The translations under genes and the position numbers were made by a program. The notes below the pieces were generated by a model, which was given only the letters and a program-made list of their open reading frames with translations, ran no database searches and was not told the DNA's origin. From positions 1-64,000 of the forward strand of contig JACQUC010000258.1 of the NCBI GenBank assembly GCA_016210495.1: DNA of 64,000 nucleotides, written 5' to 3'. This DNA is from Chloroflexota bacterium (GTDB taxonomy: Bacteria; Chloroflexota; FW602-bin22; JACPRP01). Positions 32,059-41,090 of the stretch are shown here, piece by piece. Positions within the stretch are counted from its first letter, which is position 1. Every line of letters begins with the position of its first letter.

Positions 32059-33681
32059 GTGCCGTATCCAGCCAGCATGCAGGCGTCGCTGGCGCGCCTG
32101 GAAGCCACCAGGCCACAACGGGCCAAACAACACTTTGCGCGCCTCAGCCCCGAGGACAAGACGCATTTGCTGGAATCACACCACCCGGACTACAGAAGCG
32201 ATGCGTTCGCCGAGATCTTGGTTGGTAAGAACAAGGGTGGCAAGGCGCCCAGAGAGCTGGTACGGTTGCTCCATGGCCGGAGCCTGATCGATCCCTGCAG
32301 AATCGACCTATCGACCGTGGACCACGATGTAGACGTCCTGGTCATTGGCGCCGGCGGCGGTGGAGCTACCGCAGCGCTCTTCGCCCACGAATCCGGTGCC
32401 AGCGTGCTTGTGGCCACCAAGCTTCGACTTGGCGACTCCAACACGACGATGGCCGAGGGAGGCATCGCCGCTGCGGTGTATCCCAATGACACGCCGATGA
32501 TGCACTACGTCGACACGATGGGCGGCGGGCGCTACGCGAACCTGCCCGATTTGGTTTCGACACTGGTCCTCGATGCCCCTCTCATCGTCGAGTGGCTGGA
32601 GGGACTTGGCGTGATGTTCGACCGCAGGCCGGACGGCGACCTTGCCGCTACTATTGCGGGTGGGCATTCCAGATTTCGCGTCAGCTCGTGTAAAGACTAC
32701 AGCGGTCTCGAAGTGATGCGGGTCATCCGGGACGAGATTCGCAACCAGGCGATCGAGGTAGAGGAGTTCAGCGCAGCCGTCGAGCTGCTGCTAGACGATC
32801 GGGGGCGATGCGCCGGAGCCGTTCTCTTGAACCTGGATACGAACGTGTATTCCATCGTGCGTGCCAAGGCGACAATCCTGGCGACAGGCGGTCTCGGTCG
32901 GCTGCACGTGCAGGATTTCCCGACGACAAACCACTACGGCGCCACGGCCGATGGCCTCGTCATCGGCTACCGCGCGGGCGCGGAGATGGTTTATGTCGAT
33001 ACTGTGCAGTTTCACCCCACCGGTGTCGCGTGGCCTGAGCAGATGTTCGGCTGGCTCATAAGCGAGGTCCTGCGGGGGAAAGGCGCCCAACTGGTGAACC
33101 GTGACGGGCAGAGATTCATTCACGAGCTCGAGTCCAGGGATACGGTTTCTTCGGCTATCATCCGCGAGTGCGACGAGCGCCAGTGTGGCATCAATTCGCC
33201 AACCGGCGCGATGGGAGTGTGGCTGGACGTGCCCCTCATCGACGTCGTCAGCGGAAAAGGAACGATCACACACCACCTCGCGGGCATATGCCGTCGTTTC
33301 CAGCAGTACAACATCGACGTCGAGCGCGAGCCGATCCTCGTGTATCCCACACAACATTACCAGAACGGGGGCATCTTGATCGATAGGGAGGGCAGGACGA
33401 ACGTCCCCAACCTCTACGCGGCGGGCGAGGTCTCTGGCGGTGTGCACGGCCGCAACAGGTTGGGTGGTAACTCCCTGACCGACATATTCGTCTTCGGTCG
33501 GCGCGCCGGGTTGCACGCGGGCCAGATGTGCAAAGACGTGCGTCCCGCCCCATTGAGCCTCGAGCACGTGCGCACGTTCCAGCGCGAGCTGGAAATGGCC
33601 GGGGTCGCCCTGGACGTTAAATCACCGATGCTGCTGCCCGACTATACTCGGCCAGAGACACAGGCAAGGAAGTTCCAATAG
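32059..33681 (+). CDS. Fumarate reductase/succinate dehydrogenase-like flavoprotein
   Basis: GTG at 32059 has GAGGAGG just upstream; a longer frame from 31837 overlaps the Fe-S gene and is a shadow. 540 residues. FAD-binding VLVIGAGGGGATAALFAHES is followed by GDSNTTMAEGGIAAAV. The His that covalently binds FAD in SdhA/FrdA (S-H-T) is Asn here, so FAD is probably non-covalent. Active-site motifs QFHPTGV and HGRNRLGGNSLTDIFVFGR are present. Fumarate reduction or oxidation of a succinate-like acid is likely. The N-terminal 80 residues are an extra helical extension. Confidence 0.87.
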   Translation: MPYPASMQASLARLEATRPQRAKQHFARLSPEDKTHLLESHHPDYRSDAFAEILVGKNKGGKAPRELVRLLHGRSLIDPCRIDLSTVDHDVDVLVIGAGGGGATAALFAHESGASVLVATKLRLGDSNTTMAEGGIAAAVYPNDTPMMHYVDTMGGGRYANLPDLVSTLVLDAPLIVEWLEGLGVMFDRRPDGDLAATIAGGHSRFRVSSCKDYSGLEVMRVIRDEIRNQAIEVEEFSAAVELLLDDRGRCAGAVLLNLDTNVYSIVRAKATILATGGLGRLHVQDFPTTNHYGATADGLVIGYRAGAEMVYVDTVQFHPTGVAWPEQMFGWLISEVLRGKGAQLVNRDGQRFIHELESRDTVSSAIIRECDERQCGINSPTGAMGVWLDVPLIDVVSGKGTITHHLAGICRRFQQYNIDVEREPILVYPTQHYQNGGILIDREGRTNVPNLYAAGEVSGGVHGRNRLGGNSLTDIFVFGRRAGLHAGQMCKDVRPAPLSLEHVRTFQRELEMAGVALDVKSPMLLPDYTRPETQARKFQ

Positions 33682-33706
33682 CCCGATCGCGTCAGGAGGG
33701 CCAGTC

Positions 33707-33740
33707 CCCTCTCCCTCTGGGAGAGGGTTAGGGTGAGGGA
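33707..33740. repeat. CCCTCTCCC-type hairpin repeat donating a ribosome site
   Basis: CCCTCTCCC (33707-33715), TCT loop, GGGAGAGGG (33719-33727), then TTAGGGTGAGGGAG. The tail's GAGGGAG acts as Shine-Dalgarno for the ATG at 33749. Related copies are at 49632-49670 and, degenerate, 44612-44671. Confidence 0.55.
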
Positions 33741-33748
33741 GTCCTAGT

Positions 33749-34975
33749 ATGAGCCGATTACTCGAAAACGTAGCGAAGGACATCCTGGCGAGATATCAGG
33801 TTGCCGTTCCGCGCTACCTGGTGGCTCGTAACGCGTCGGAGGCGCGCGAAGCCGCCGAGCATCTTGGGGGGGCCGTCGTTCTCAAGGGGCTGGTGCCCGT
33901 CGGAAAGCGAGGGAAGGCCGGCGCGGTCAAGTTCGCCGCGTCGCCGGCGGAGGCCGAATCGGTCGCTAGGACACTTCTGGGCATGAACGTCCGTGGCTTC
34001 CCCGTGGAGAAGCTGCTTGTCGAAGAAAAGGTAGATATTGCGCGCGAGCTCTACGTATCTGTGACGTTTGACTCGTCGTCTAAGCTGCCCGTCGTCATCG
34101 CCAGCGCGGAGGGCGGCGTAGACATCGAGGAGGTCGCGGCCAGGGATCCGAGCAGGATCTATACTTGCCTGGTAGATCCCTTTCGGGGCTTTCCACCGTT
34201 TCGGTCGAAGGAGATATGGAGCGAGTTGGGACTCGAGGGTGGCGACCTGCGCGCCGCTACGGATATTCTGGTCAGAATCTACGAGGCCTTTGAGAAGTCC
34301 GATGCCACGATCCTCGAGGTGAACCCGCTGGCCATCACCGGTGCCGGGAAGGCGGTGGCGGCGGCGGTTCTGATGGGCGTGGACGACGACGCGCTGTTCC
34401 GGCATGCCGAGCTACATAGCGTCGTCGAGCCGGGCAGCGACCGATCCTGGCGTCCCCTAACGGATCTGGAGAAACACATCATCGAGGTTGACGCGGCCGA
34501 TCCCTACCGTGGCACGGCCCGATACACCGAAATGGAGGGCGGCGACATTGGCTTCTTCTGCGGCGGCGGCGGCGGGAGCCTGCTGATGTTCGACACGCTG
34601 AAAAACTGCGGTGGAGCGCCGGCGAACTACACCGAGTTCGGCGGCAATCCTACGGAGCGGAAGGTGTTCGGCCTGGCCAAAGGGATTCTCTCCAAACCCG
34701 GCGTCAGGGGCTTCTTCCTCGTGGCCAACATAACCAACAACACTCAGACCGATGTGGTCGCCGAAGGGATCATCCGAGCCTTCAAGGAGATGGAGATCGA
34801 CGTAGCCAGGTTCCCGGTGGTGATTCGACTGGCCGGTGTCAACGAGCCACGGGCACGGGAGCTGCTAGGCACCGCCGGTATCGAGTACCACGGCGACGAC
34901 ATTACGATGGAAGACGCGGCGAGGCTAATGGTGCAGAAGATGAGAGCGGCCTTTCCGGGCTATGGCGCTAAATAG
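33749..34975 (+). CDS. Succinyl-CoA synthetase beta-like subunit (SucC/malate-CoA ligase family)
   Basis: 408 residues. ATP-grasp N-terminus (ENVAKDILARYQVAVPRYLVA, VVLKGLVPVGKRGKAGAVKFA), central DATILEVNPLAITG, and C-terminal GFFCGGGGGSLLMFDTLKNCGG then NYTEFGGNPT, which match the beta-subunit ligase domain. Paired with the alpha-like gene 15 nt downstream it would join CoA to a dicarboxylate with ATP/GTP. Substrate may be succinate, malate or another diacid; the CitE-like lyase and fumarase nearby make malyl-CoA metabolism possible. Confidence 0.84.
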   Translation: MSRLLENVAKDILARYQVAVPRYLVARNASEAREAAEHLGGAVVLKGLVPVGKRGKAGAVKFAASPAEAESVARTLLGMNVRGFPVEKLLVEEKVDIARELYVSVTFDSSSKLPVVIASAEGGVDIEEVAARDPSRIYTCLVDPFRGFPPFRSKEIWSELGLEGGDLRAATDILVRIYEAFEKSDATILEVNPLAITGAGKAVAAAVLMGVDDDALFRHAELHSVVEPGSDRSWRPLTDLEKHIIEVDAADPYRGTARYTEMEGGDIGFFCGGGGGSLLMFDTLKNCGGAPANYTEFGGNPTERKVFGLAKGILSKPGVRGFFLVANITNNTQTDVVAEGIIRAFKEMEIDVARFPVVIRLAGVNEPRARELLGTAGIEYHGDDITMEDAARLMVQKMRAAFPGYGAK

Positions 34976-34990
34976 TGGGAGGCTGCGGCT

Positions 34991-35884
34991 ATGGCGATAC
35001 TGGTCGATCGAACCTCTAGAATCGTTATCCAAGGGATTACTGGCCGAGAGGCCTCCATGGTCACAAAGCATGCGCTCGAATACGGCACACGCATCGTCGC
35101 CGGCGTGACGCCCGGGAAGCGCGGGCAGGACGTGTACGGCGTCCCAGTGTACGACACAATCAGGCAGGCATCTCGCGAGCACGACCTCAACACTGCCGTG
35201 ATCTATGTGCCTCCGGCCTTTGCCTACGACGCGGCGCTGGAGGCCATCGAGAACGGAATGCGCCTTGTCTTGATTATGACCGAGCGGATTCCGCAGCACG
35301 ACGTGGTAAGGATGCTTCGACTGGCCAAGCAGCTCGATTGCACCGTCGTGGGACCTAACTCGGTGGGCATTATTAGCCCCGGCGAGAAGGTGAAGGTGGG
35401 AGCCATTGGAGGCGACAATCCCACCCGCTGTTTCAAGCCTGGCAGCTTCGGCGTCATCTCGCGCAGTGGTGGTATGACGGCGGAATGCGCCTGGATGGTC
35501 AAGCGAGCTGGTTTCGGCGTGAGCACCTGTGTGAGCATCGGCGGCGATCCCATCATCGGCTCCACGCCGAGGGACGTACTGGCCCTGTTCCAGGCCGACC
35601 ACGAAACCAAGGGCGTGGTGATGTGGTGCGAGCCCGGAACATCGCACGAAGAAGATGCCGCCGTGTTCATCGGCGAAGGCGGCTATACGAAGCCGCTGAT
35701 CGCCTACGTGGCCGGGAGATTCATCGAAGACCTGCCAGAAGGCACCGTGTTCGGCCACGCCGCCTCGATTATCCAGCGGGGCAAGGGTCGGCCCTCGACA
35801 AAGATCGCTCGGTTCCGCGAAGCCGGCGTGCTGGTGGCCGACACCTTTAACGACGTAATAGAGCTAGTGAAGAAGGTCGGGTAG
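34991..35884 (+). CDS. Succinyl-CoA synthetase alpha-like subunit (SucD family)
   Basis: 297 residues. SRIVIQGITGREASMVTKHALEYG and VAGVTPGKRGQDVYGVPVYDT are the CoA-binding domain. CTVVGPNSVGIISPGEKVKVG follows, and the active-site His lies in VFGHAASIIQRGKG, matching the phospho-His loop of SucD. It ends 3 nt before the stop of the convergent binding-protein-like gene. Confidence 0.88.
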   Translation: MAILVDRTSRIVIQGITGREASMVTKHALEYGTRIVAGVTPGKRGQDVYGVPVYDTIRQASREHDLNTAVIYVPPAFAYDAALEAIENGMRLVLIMTERIPQHDVVRMLRLAKQLDCTVVGPNSVGIISPGEKVKVGAIGGDNPTRCFKPGSFGVISRSGGMTAECAWMVKRAGFGVSTCVSIGGDPIIGSTPRDVLALFQADHETKGVVMWCEPGTSHEEDAAVFIGEGGYTKPLIAYVAGRFIEDLPEGTVFGHAASIIQRGKGRPSTKIARFREAGVLVADTFNDVIELVKKVG

Positions 35885-35887
35885 GGA

Positions 35888-36880
35888 TTACGTCTTGAAC
35901 CCCTCCAACGTACTCTGCGGGAACAGGCTCTCCACCTCCAGCTTTGTTTCCGAAAGCCCTTGCTCGTAGGAGTATTGGACAGCCGCCTCCAACGAGGGCC
36001 TATTAGCTTCGACGCCATACGGCCACCAATCGTCTCCGAATACCTGCCTCACCCTCTCAATTTCCGGTATCAGCCACGGGATGGCGTATTTTAACGTGCC
36101 CGGGTTTCTCATCGCCTCGAGGCATTGGTCTTTGGCCTGGCAGAGTGCCTTATAGAGGCTATCGGCGACCCATCGATGCTTTTCTAGCACCTCTTCCCGT
36201 ATGACCACCGTGTGCATGATTGGAAACAGCCTCGTCCGCCTGTAATACTCAAGCTCCACGGCCTCGTAATCCGGGAAAAGTCGGCGAAGCTTGGACGACC
36301 CCTTGAGGAAGCTCGACGGCGGCCTGGCCCCGCACAGCGCGTCTATCTCGCCACTGGCAAGCATTGAGCTCAAGGACTTGTCCTCGGGGATCGTCTCCAC
36401 GCGAATCCCAGGAGGCAGGTGCAACTCCAGTTTCTCCTTGCGTCCGGGTTGCTCGAGTCCGCCCGTTAGCCAGAGCACCTTGTCCGGCGAAACGCCGTAA
36501 TCGTGCTGCAAGAAGCCCCGTTGCCACAAAGCGGCGGTCATCTGATACTCGGGCACCCCCACACGCTTGCCGACTAAGTCCTCGGGCCTCAGGATGCCCG
36601 ACTCCGTGTTGATAAAGATGTAGCCGTGTCGAAACACGCGGGAGACAAACACGGGTAGGGCGACGAGCCTGGTTTTGCCACGGGCTCTCTCTAGAAGATA
36701 GGAGGAGAAGGACATCTCGGATGCCTCGAATTCCTCGTATCTCAGCATCCGCCAAAAAATCTCCTCTGGCCCCATTGTGATGTAGTTGATGTCGATGCCT
36801 TCGGGTTGAATGGACCCGTCCTTTAACGCCAGCGTTCTGTCGTATTCCCCGCACGCAAAGGTTAGATGAAGCTTGGACAC
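35888..36880 (-). CDS. 4,5-dihydroxyphthalate decarboxylase-like / periplasmic-binding-fold protein
   Basis: 330 residues and no signal peptide. LHLTFACGEYDRTLALKDGSIQPEGIDINY, the FEASEMSFSSYLLERARGKT block and LVGKRVGVPEYQMTAALW fit the family annotated as 4,5-dihydroxyphthalate decarboxylase, which has an NMT1-like binding fold. In phthalate degraders the enzyme removes CO2 from a dihydroxyphthalate. Many homologues are uncharacterised, so ligand binding without catalysis is also possible. It is transcribed towards the SucCD-like pair. Confidence 0.75.
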   Translation of the reverse strand: MSKLHLTFACGEYDRTLALKDGSIQPEGIDINYITMGPEEIFWRMLRYEEFEASEMSFSSYLLERARGKTRLVALPVFVSRVFRHGYIFINTESGILRPEDLVGKRVGVPEYQMTAALWQRGFLQHDYGVSPDKVLWLTGGLEQPGRKEKLELHLPPGIRVETIPEDKSLSSMLASGEIDALCGARPPSSFLKGSSKLRRLFPDYEAVELEYYRRTRLFPIMHTVVIREEVLEKHRWVADSLYKALCQAKDQCLEAMRNPGTLKYAIPWLIPEIERVRQVFGDDWWPYGVEANRPSLEAAVQYSYEQGLSETKLEVESLFPQSTLEGFKT

Positions 36881-36990
36881 GTGACGACCTCCTGCGCAAT
36901 TGTTTTAGCTGGGGGATTTCTCTTTCGCACCGACTATGTAGCATGCTGGCGGCCGAAAGTCAATCCCTGGAAGCGGGAACGCGGATAGTA

Positions 36991-36996
36991 TATAAT
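36991..36996 (+). promoter_or_regulatory. -10 element of the Memo-like gene, near-leaderless transcript
   Basis: TATAAT ends only 11 nt before the ATG at 37008, so the mRNA would have about 5 nt of leader. No consensus -35 is visible, and no Shine-Dalgarno precedes the ATG. Confidence 0.45.
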
Positions 36997-37007
36997 AGCC
37001 GCGCCGT

Positions 37008-38234
37008 ATGACAAACTCGACTTCCTTTCCCAAATTGCGGCCAGTGGAGTCCCACTGGATCCAACATAATGGACAGCCCGGGTTGCTGTTGCGAGATCGA
37101 CTGGCTTTGAGTGATAAGGCCGTCGTCGTGCCGCGGCCGTTGGCGCTTTTACTTTCGCTGTGCGATGGGACGCGTGACGCGAAGACGCTGGGGACGGCGT
37201 TCGAGCTGCGAACCGGGATGGGCCTGCCGCCTTGGATTGTAGGAGATCTACTGAGGCAGCTCGACGATGCCCTGTTGCTGGACAACGAGCGGTTTGCACG
37301 GGCAAAGCAGGACGCGCTTAGCGAGTATCGCTCGGCGCCATGTCGGCCGCCGGCTAGCGCGGGACGGGCCTACTCGGCCGAGCCCGCGGAGTTGGCGCGA
37401 GAGCTCGAGGGATACCTGGACGGGGCCATGCCGTCGGAAGAGGTCGGAGGTAGCGATCTTCGCGGCCTCATCTCGCCGCACATCGATTTTCGCCGGGGAG
37501 GCTCCGTCTATGGTAAGATCTGGCGCTTTGCGTCGCAGGCACTCAAAAACGTCGAGCTGGTGATAATGTTCGGCACCGATCACTCGGGCGACCGAGCAGC
37601 TTTGACGGTCACCAGGCAGAACTACGCGACGCCATTTGGTGTGCTACCGACCGCGCAGGACGTGGTGGATTCAGTGGTGGACGCCATCGGCGACGAAGCG
37701 GCCTTTGCGGAAGAGCTGCACCATCGCCACGAACACTCGTTGGAGTTGGGCGCTGTCTGGCTCCACTACCTGGCTCGCGGGCAATCGTTTCAGGTCGTGC
37801 CGATTCTGTGCGGGTCTTTTCAGCACTTCAGCGAGGGGCTGGCCGATCCGGCGGCGGACGAACGCCTATCGGTAGCAGTTCACGCGTTGCGAACGGCGGC
37901 GCGAGGACGTCGAACGCTGGTGGTGGCAGCGGCCGACCTCGCCCACGTTGGCCCGGCCTTTGGCGACGCCGTCGCCTTCGGCCCCATCGAGCAGGCTGCT
38001 CTCGGCGCCGCCGACAGGCAGATGCTAGAAGACGCCTGCGCGGGTGGCGCAGAAGGCTTCTTCGAGCGGCTTCGATCGGAGAGAGATCGGCGCCGGGTAT
38101 GTGGACTGCCACCCATCTACCTCACTTTGCGTCTTCTCGGGAATGCACGCGGACAGGTTGTCGACTATGCTCAGTGCCCCGCGGATGCCGAAGGGCACTC
38201 TTGGGTTTCGATCGCGGGGGTCGCCTTGCACTGA
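37008..38234 (+). CDS. amrB: AmmeMemoRadiSam system protein B (Memo-like) with an N-terminal PqqD-like domain
   Basis: 408 residues. Residues about 30-100 (VVVPRPLALLLSLCDGTRDAKTLG, ending in a winged-helix-like LLRQLDDALLLDNE) resemble PqqD/RiPP-recognition or winged-helix domains. From about 150, LRGLISPHIDFRRGG, IMFGTDHSGDRAAL, HHRHEHSLELGAVWL, and VVPILCGSF follow Memo, with the His/Cys positions of its metal site. The family often sits with AmrA and a radical SAM partner, but neither is here. Function of AmrB is not settled. Confidence 0.82.
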   Translation: MTNSTSFPKLRPVESHWIQHNGQPGLLLRDRLALSDKAVVVPRPLALLLSLCDGTRDAKTLGTAFELRTGMGLPPWIVGDLLRQLDDALLLDNERFARAKQDALSEYRSAPCRPPASAGRAYSAEPAELARELEGYLDGAMPSEEVGGSDLRGLISPHIDFRRGGSVYGKIWRFASQALKNVELVIMFGTDHSGDRAALTVTRQNYATPFGVLPTAQDVVDSVVDAIGDEAAFAEELHHRHEHSLELGAVWLHYLARGQSFQVVPILCGSFQHFSEGLADPAADERLSVAVHALRTAARGRRTLVVAAADLAHVGPAFGDAVAFGPIEQAALGAADRQMLEDACAGGAEGFFERLRSERDRRRVCGLPPIYLTLRLLGNARGQVVDYAQCPADAEGHSWVSIAGVALH

Positions 38235-38293
38235 TCTTCGTTGGGGGCGTGGTCTGCCTGCTCCGACCCGAGCTGGGTCACCGGCACCGCGCT

Positions 38294-38326
38294 AGACCGA
38301 CTCGGTTTCGGAAACCGAGTCGGTCT
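38294..38326. repeat. 33-nt perfect palindrome, second copy of the 5000-5030 hairpin
   Basis: AGACCGACTCGGTTTC, one central G, then the exact complement. It differs from the copy at 5000-5030 only in the loop. It follows the Memo-like gene, so it may terminate it. The rest of 38235-38434 holds no gene. Confidence 0.65.
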
Positions 38327-38434
38327 GAACTCCCCAGCAATCCTACTGCGGGGGAAGGATGCACGATGGTCCTGCGCATCGAGGGTACCACGCGGTACGA
38401 TGTACCACGCCCGAAAAACTCCTACCTGGGACGC

Positions 38435-38463
38435 TTGACAACGTGTGCATGCCGTGCTATTTT
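38435..38463 (+). promoter_or_regulatory. Promoter of the type IV pilus operon
   Basis: TTGACA (38435-38440), 17 bases, TATTTT (38458-38463), about 80 nt before the pilB ATG. It is the only strong promoter seen before the pilB-pilC gene row. Confidence 0.65.
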
Positions 38464-38544
38464 GCGTACAGTGATGTGTTTTCCTGGCGGCCTATTGTTT
38501 AGCTGCGGGGAGTTGTGAGCCGCCGAGGGCGGCTGGGTGGGAGT

Positions 38545-40266
38545 ATGGATTACCAGCGGATCAGCAGGCCAGGCGTAGCGGGGCGGAGGAAGCGCATTGG
38601 GGAGATCCTCCGCGAGGGTGGCTTCGTCACGGAGCCCCAATTGCAGGCCGCTATCGAGACCGCGACTAAGACCGGCAAGAAGATCGGCCAGGTACTGGTC
38701 GACCAGGGCAGTATTACCCCCGAAGCCCTGGCTACGGCTTTGAGCTTCCAGTTCGGCGTCCCAGTTGCCGACCTGAAGCACGTGAAGATCGATCCCGAAG
38801 CGGTCCGCCTGGTGCCCGAGCAGTTGGCACGTGACAAGGGCTTGATGCCCCTCGGAGTTGACGGCGACATCCTCCGCGTCGCGATGGACGACCCCTCTGA
38901 CCTGGCTACTCTCGATACGCTGGCCGCCCTGACGGGCAAGCAGATCCGCGCCGTGCTACCCATCGGCGGTGGCATCGAGCAGGCCATCAATAACAACTAT
39001 CGCCTCATCGCCGACATACAAAAGCAGGTCGATAGCATCGTAAGCAGGGATGCGATAGGCGCGGCCGTGCCAGAACCGCTAATAGCGCCGGAGCGTATTG
39101 CCCAGGCTCCCGTCGTTCAGGCCGTCGACATGATTGTCCGGCAGGCGGTGAACGACCGGGCGTCCGACATTCATGTGGAGCCTCTGGACGATTGCGTGCG
39201 TATCCGCTACCGCATCGACGGCGTGCTGCACGACGCCGTGAAACTGCCTATGGGCATTCACGCCGCCCTGCTGTCGCGGCTTAAGGTGATGTCCGGCATG
39301 AACATCGCCGAGAAGCGTCGTCCCCAGGACGGGCATTTCGCGACCAACGTCGGCGGGCGGGATGTGGACTTCCGAGCCGCCACCGCGGAGACCACTCGGG
39401 GCGAAAAGATGGTGATTCGTGTGCTGGACAAGACAGTGTCCCTGCTGCAGCTTTCCGAGCTGGGGCTGCAGCGCGGCGGACTCGACGCTTACGAGGGCCT
39501 GCTGCGATCTCCCTTCGGAATGATCTTGGTGAGCGGACCAACGGGGTCTGGCAAGACGACGAGTCTGTATAGCTCGGTGAACCAACTGGACCGGACTCAC
39601 CGGAACATCATGACCATCGAGGACCCGGTCGAGTACCACTTCGACGGAGTCCATCAGATACAGGTGAATCGGCAAGCCGAGATCACTTTTGCTTCTGGTC
39701 TACGCGCCATTATGCGGATGGACCCGGACGTAATTCTTGTGGGCGAGATCCGCGACGCCGAGACCGCCAACACCGCCGTGCAGGCGGCGCTGACCGGGCA
39801 CCTGGTTCTGACGTCCATTCACGCCAACGACGCCGCCGGCGCTCTTGTTCGCCTCGTGGACCTTGGCGTAGAGCCCTTCCTCGTCACCTCGGCCGTAATC
39901 GGCACCGTTGCGCAACGGTTGCTGCGCCGAACGTGTCCGTATTGCCGGCAGATGGTGCGCGCCCCGGCAGAAGAGGCCATGAGCTATTACGAGGAGATGT
40001 CCGAAGTTCGTAACGATTTCTATTACGGCCGCGGCTGCAACTTCTGCTCGCAGACCGGTTTTCTCAGCCGAATTGGCGTCTACGAAATCCTGCGCTTGAG
40101 CGATCAGATTCGCCAGTTGGTTTCGCGCGGCTCTCCGGCGACTGAGATCAAAGCCGCCGCCGTGCGTGAAGGCATGATCACGATGCGGCGCGATGGCATG
40201 TTGAAGGCGAGAGACGGCATCACCACCCCCGGCGAGGTCCTGCGTCAGGTCTTCACTATCACTTAA
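38545..40266 (+). CDS. pilB: Type IV pilus assembly ATPase PilB/GspE
   Basis: 573 residues from the ATG at 38545 (GGTGGGAG upstream); a GTG at 38515 is the alternative. MshEN domain (about 15-150, IGEILREGGFVTEPQLQAAIE). ATPase domain: Walker A GPTGSGKTTSLYS, Asp box MTIEDPVEYHFDGVHQIQVN, Walker B DPDVILVGEIRDAETA and the His box HLVLTSIHANDAAGAL. The zinc motif CPYC...CNFC is present (C4). It hydrolyses ATP in the cytoplasm to extend the pilus via PilC. Confidence 0.92.
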   Translation: MDYQRISRPGVAGRRKRIGEILREGGFVTEPQLQAAIETATKTGKKIGQVLVDQGSITPEALATALSFQFGVPVADLKHVKIDPEAVRLVPEQLARDKGLMPLGVDGDILRVAMDDPSDLATLDTLAALTGKQIRAVLPIGGGIEQAINNNYRLIADIQKQVDSIVSRDAIGAAVPEPLIAPERIAQAPVVQAVDMIVRQAVNDRASDIHVEPLDDCVRIRYRIDGVLHDAVKLPMGIHAALLSRLKVMSGMNIAEKRRPQDGHFATNVGGRDVDFRAATAETTRGEKMVIRVLDKTVSLLQLSELGLQRGGLDAYEGLLRSPFGMILVSGPTGSGKTTSLYSSVNQLDRTHRNIMTIEDPVEYHFDGVHQIQVNRQAEITFASGLRAIMRMDPDVILVGEIRDAETANTAVQAALTGHLVLTSIHANDAAGALVRLVDLGVEPFLVTSAVIGTVAQRLLRRTCPYCRQMVRAPAEEAMSYYEEMSEVRNDFYYGRGCNFCSQTGFLSRIGVYEILRLSDQIRQLVSRGSPATEIKAAAVREGMITMRRDGMLKARDGITTPGEVLRQVFTIT

Positions 40267-40384
40267 TTTCAGGTGCAAAAGAATGCGAGTGCGTAGGGGC
40301 GCGGGGCGTCTGTAGGGGCGGACGGCTCTGTCCGCCCAGGGTGGGGCGGGGTATCGCAGCCATTTCGCACCGATAAATACCTAG
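40264..40384. repeat. Degenerate MITE-like element with GTAGGGGC hairpins
   Basis: Its right end (ATTTCGCACC at 40362-40371, then CTAG) matches the right end of the element at 56986-57089. The left end (GGTGCAAAA at 40272) is a decayed inverted partner. Inside, 40312-40351 is nearly identical to 41721-41760. Confidence 0.5.
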
Positions 40385-40415
40385 GCGAGGGCTGAAAGAA
40401 GGGGGATCTAGCCAG

Positions 40416-41090
40416 GTGCTCGGTCGCAGCAGTCGAGTCCGTCCGAAGGTAATAAACTTCAACCTTGTCCCCCTCGAATTCCGCCGCCCTTCACTAGGCC
40501 TCGGCATAATTCTCTTGATAGCTGCCGTTCTTGCTGGCGGCTTTCTGTTTCTACGAATCAACGACGTTCGTGCCGACGCCCGGGCCTACGTCTTGGATCT
40601 ACAGGAACAGCTTGCGCGCACGAAGACCCTCAGCCAGCGCGAGAACAGCCGCATTGCGGCCGACAAATCTGAGGCCACCAAGCTGGAGGGAGAGGTTAAG
40701 CGAGTCAAGGATGAGATCGCGCGCAACGAGGCGAGGCCTCCCATCAACCTTGCCCGGCAGGTTTCTTTGGCGCCTCTGGTTGAGGTGCTCCTCGCGAGTC
40801 AGGTGGACGGTCTGCGCCTCACCTCTCTGGCGTGGAATGAGCCCAAGCTGGTCGTACAGGGCAGGGCTGCAAGCATGCAGCACGTGATCAGCTACGCCGG
40901 GAAGCTGCGCGCGTCCGGACGTTTCGCCGACATCGGCCTGCAACTGGCCGAACAGGTAGTGGACAAGGACAAGAACTCCGGCCGGGCGGGAGCGGAGCCG
41001 GGCAGCGCCAAGCCCGCGACGGCGGCCGCGCCGGGCGAGCTTGCCTTCGTCCTGGAATTGAGCGTCCCGTTGGGAGGGGCCCGGCGATGA
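40416..41090 (+). CDS. pilN: PilN-like pilus inner-membrane assembly protein
   Basis: 224 residues from a GTG. KVINFNLVPLEFRRPSLGLGIILL is the usual PilN opening (cytoplasmic INFNLVP tail that binds PilM, then one membrane helix). A coiled coil (about 60-115) and a ferredoxin-like domain (LLASQVDGLRLTSLAWNEPKLVVQGRA in part) follow. It ends with ATGA overlap into the PilO-like gene. It bridges PilM and PilO in the alignment complex. Confidence 0.78.
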   Translation: MLGRSSRVRPKVINFNLVPLEFRRPSLGLGIILLIAAVLAGGFLFLRINDVRADARAYVLDLQEQLARTKTLSQRENSRIAADKSEATKLEGEVKRVKDEIARNEARPPINLARQVSLAPLVEVLLASQVDGLRLTSLAWNEPKLVVQGRAASMQHVISYAGKLRASGRFADIGLQLAEQVVDKDKNSGRAGAEPGSAKPATAAAPGELAFVLELSVPLGGARR

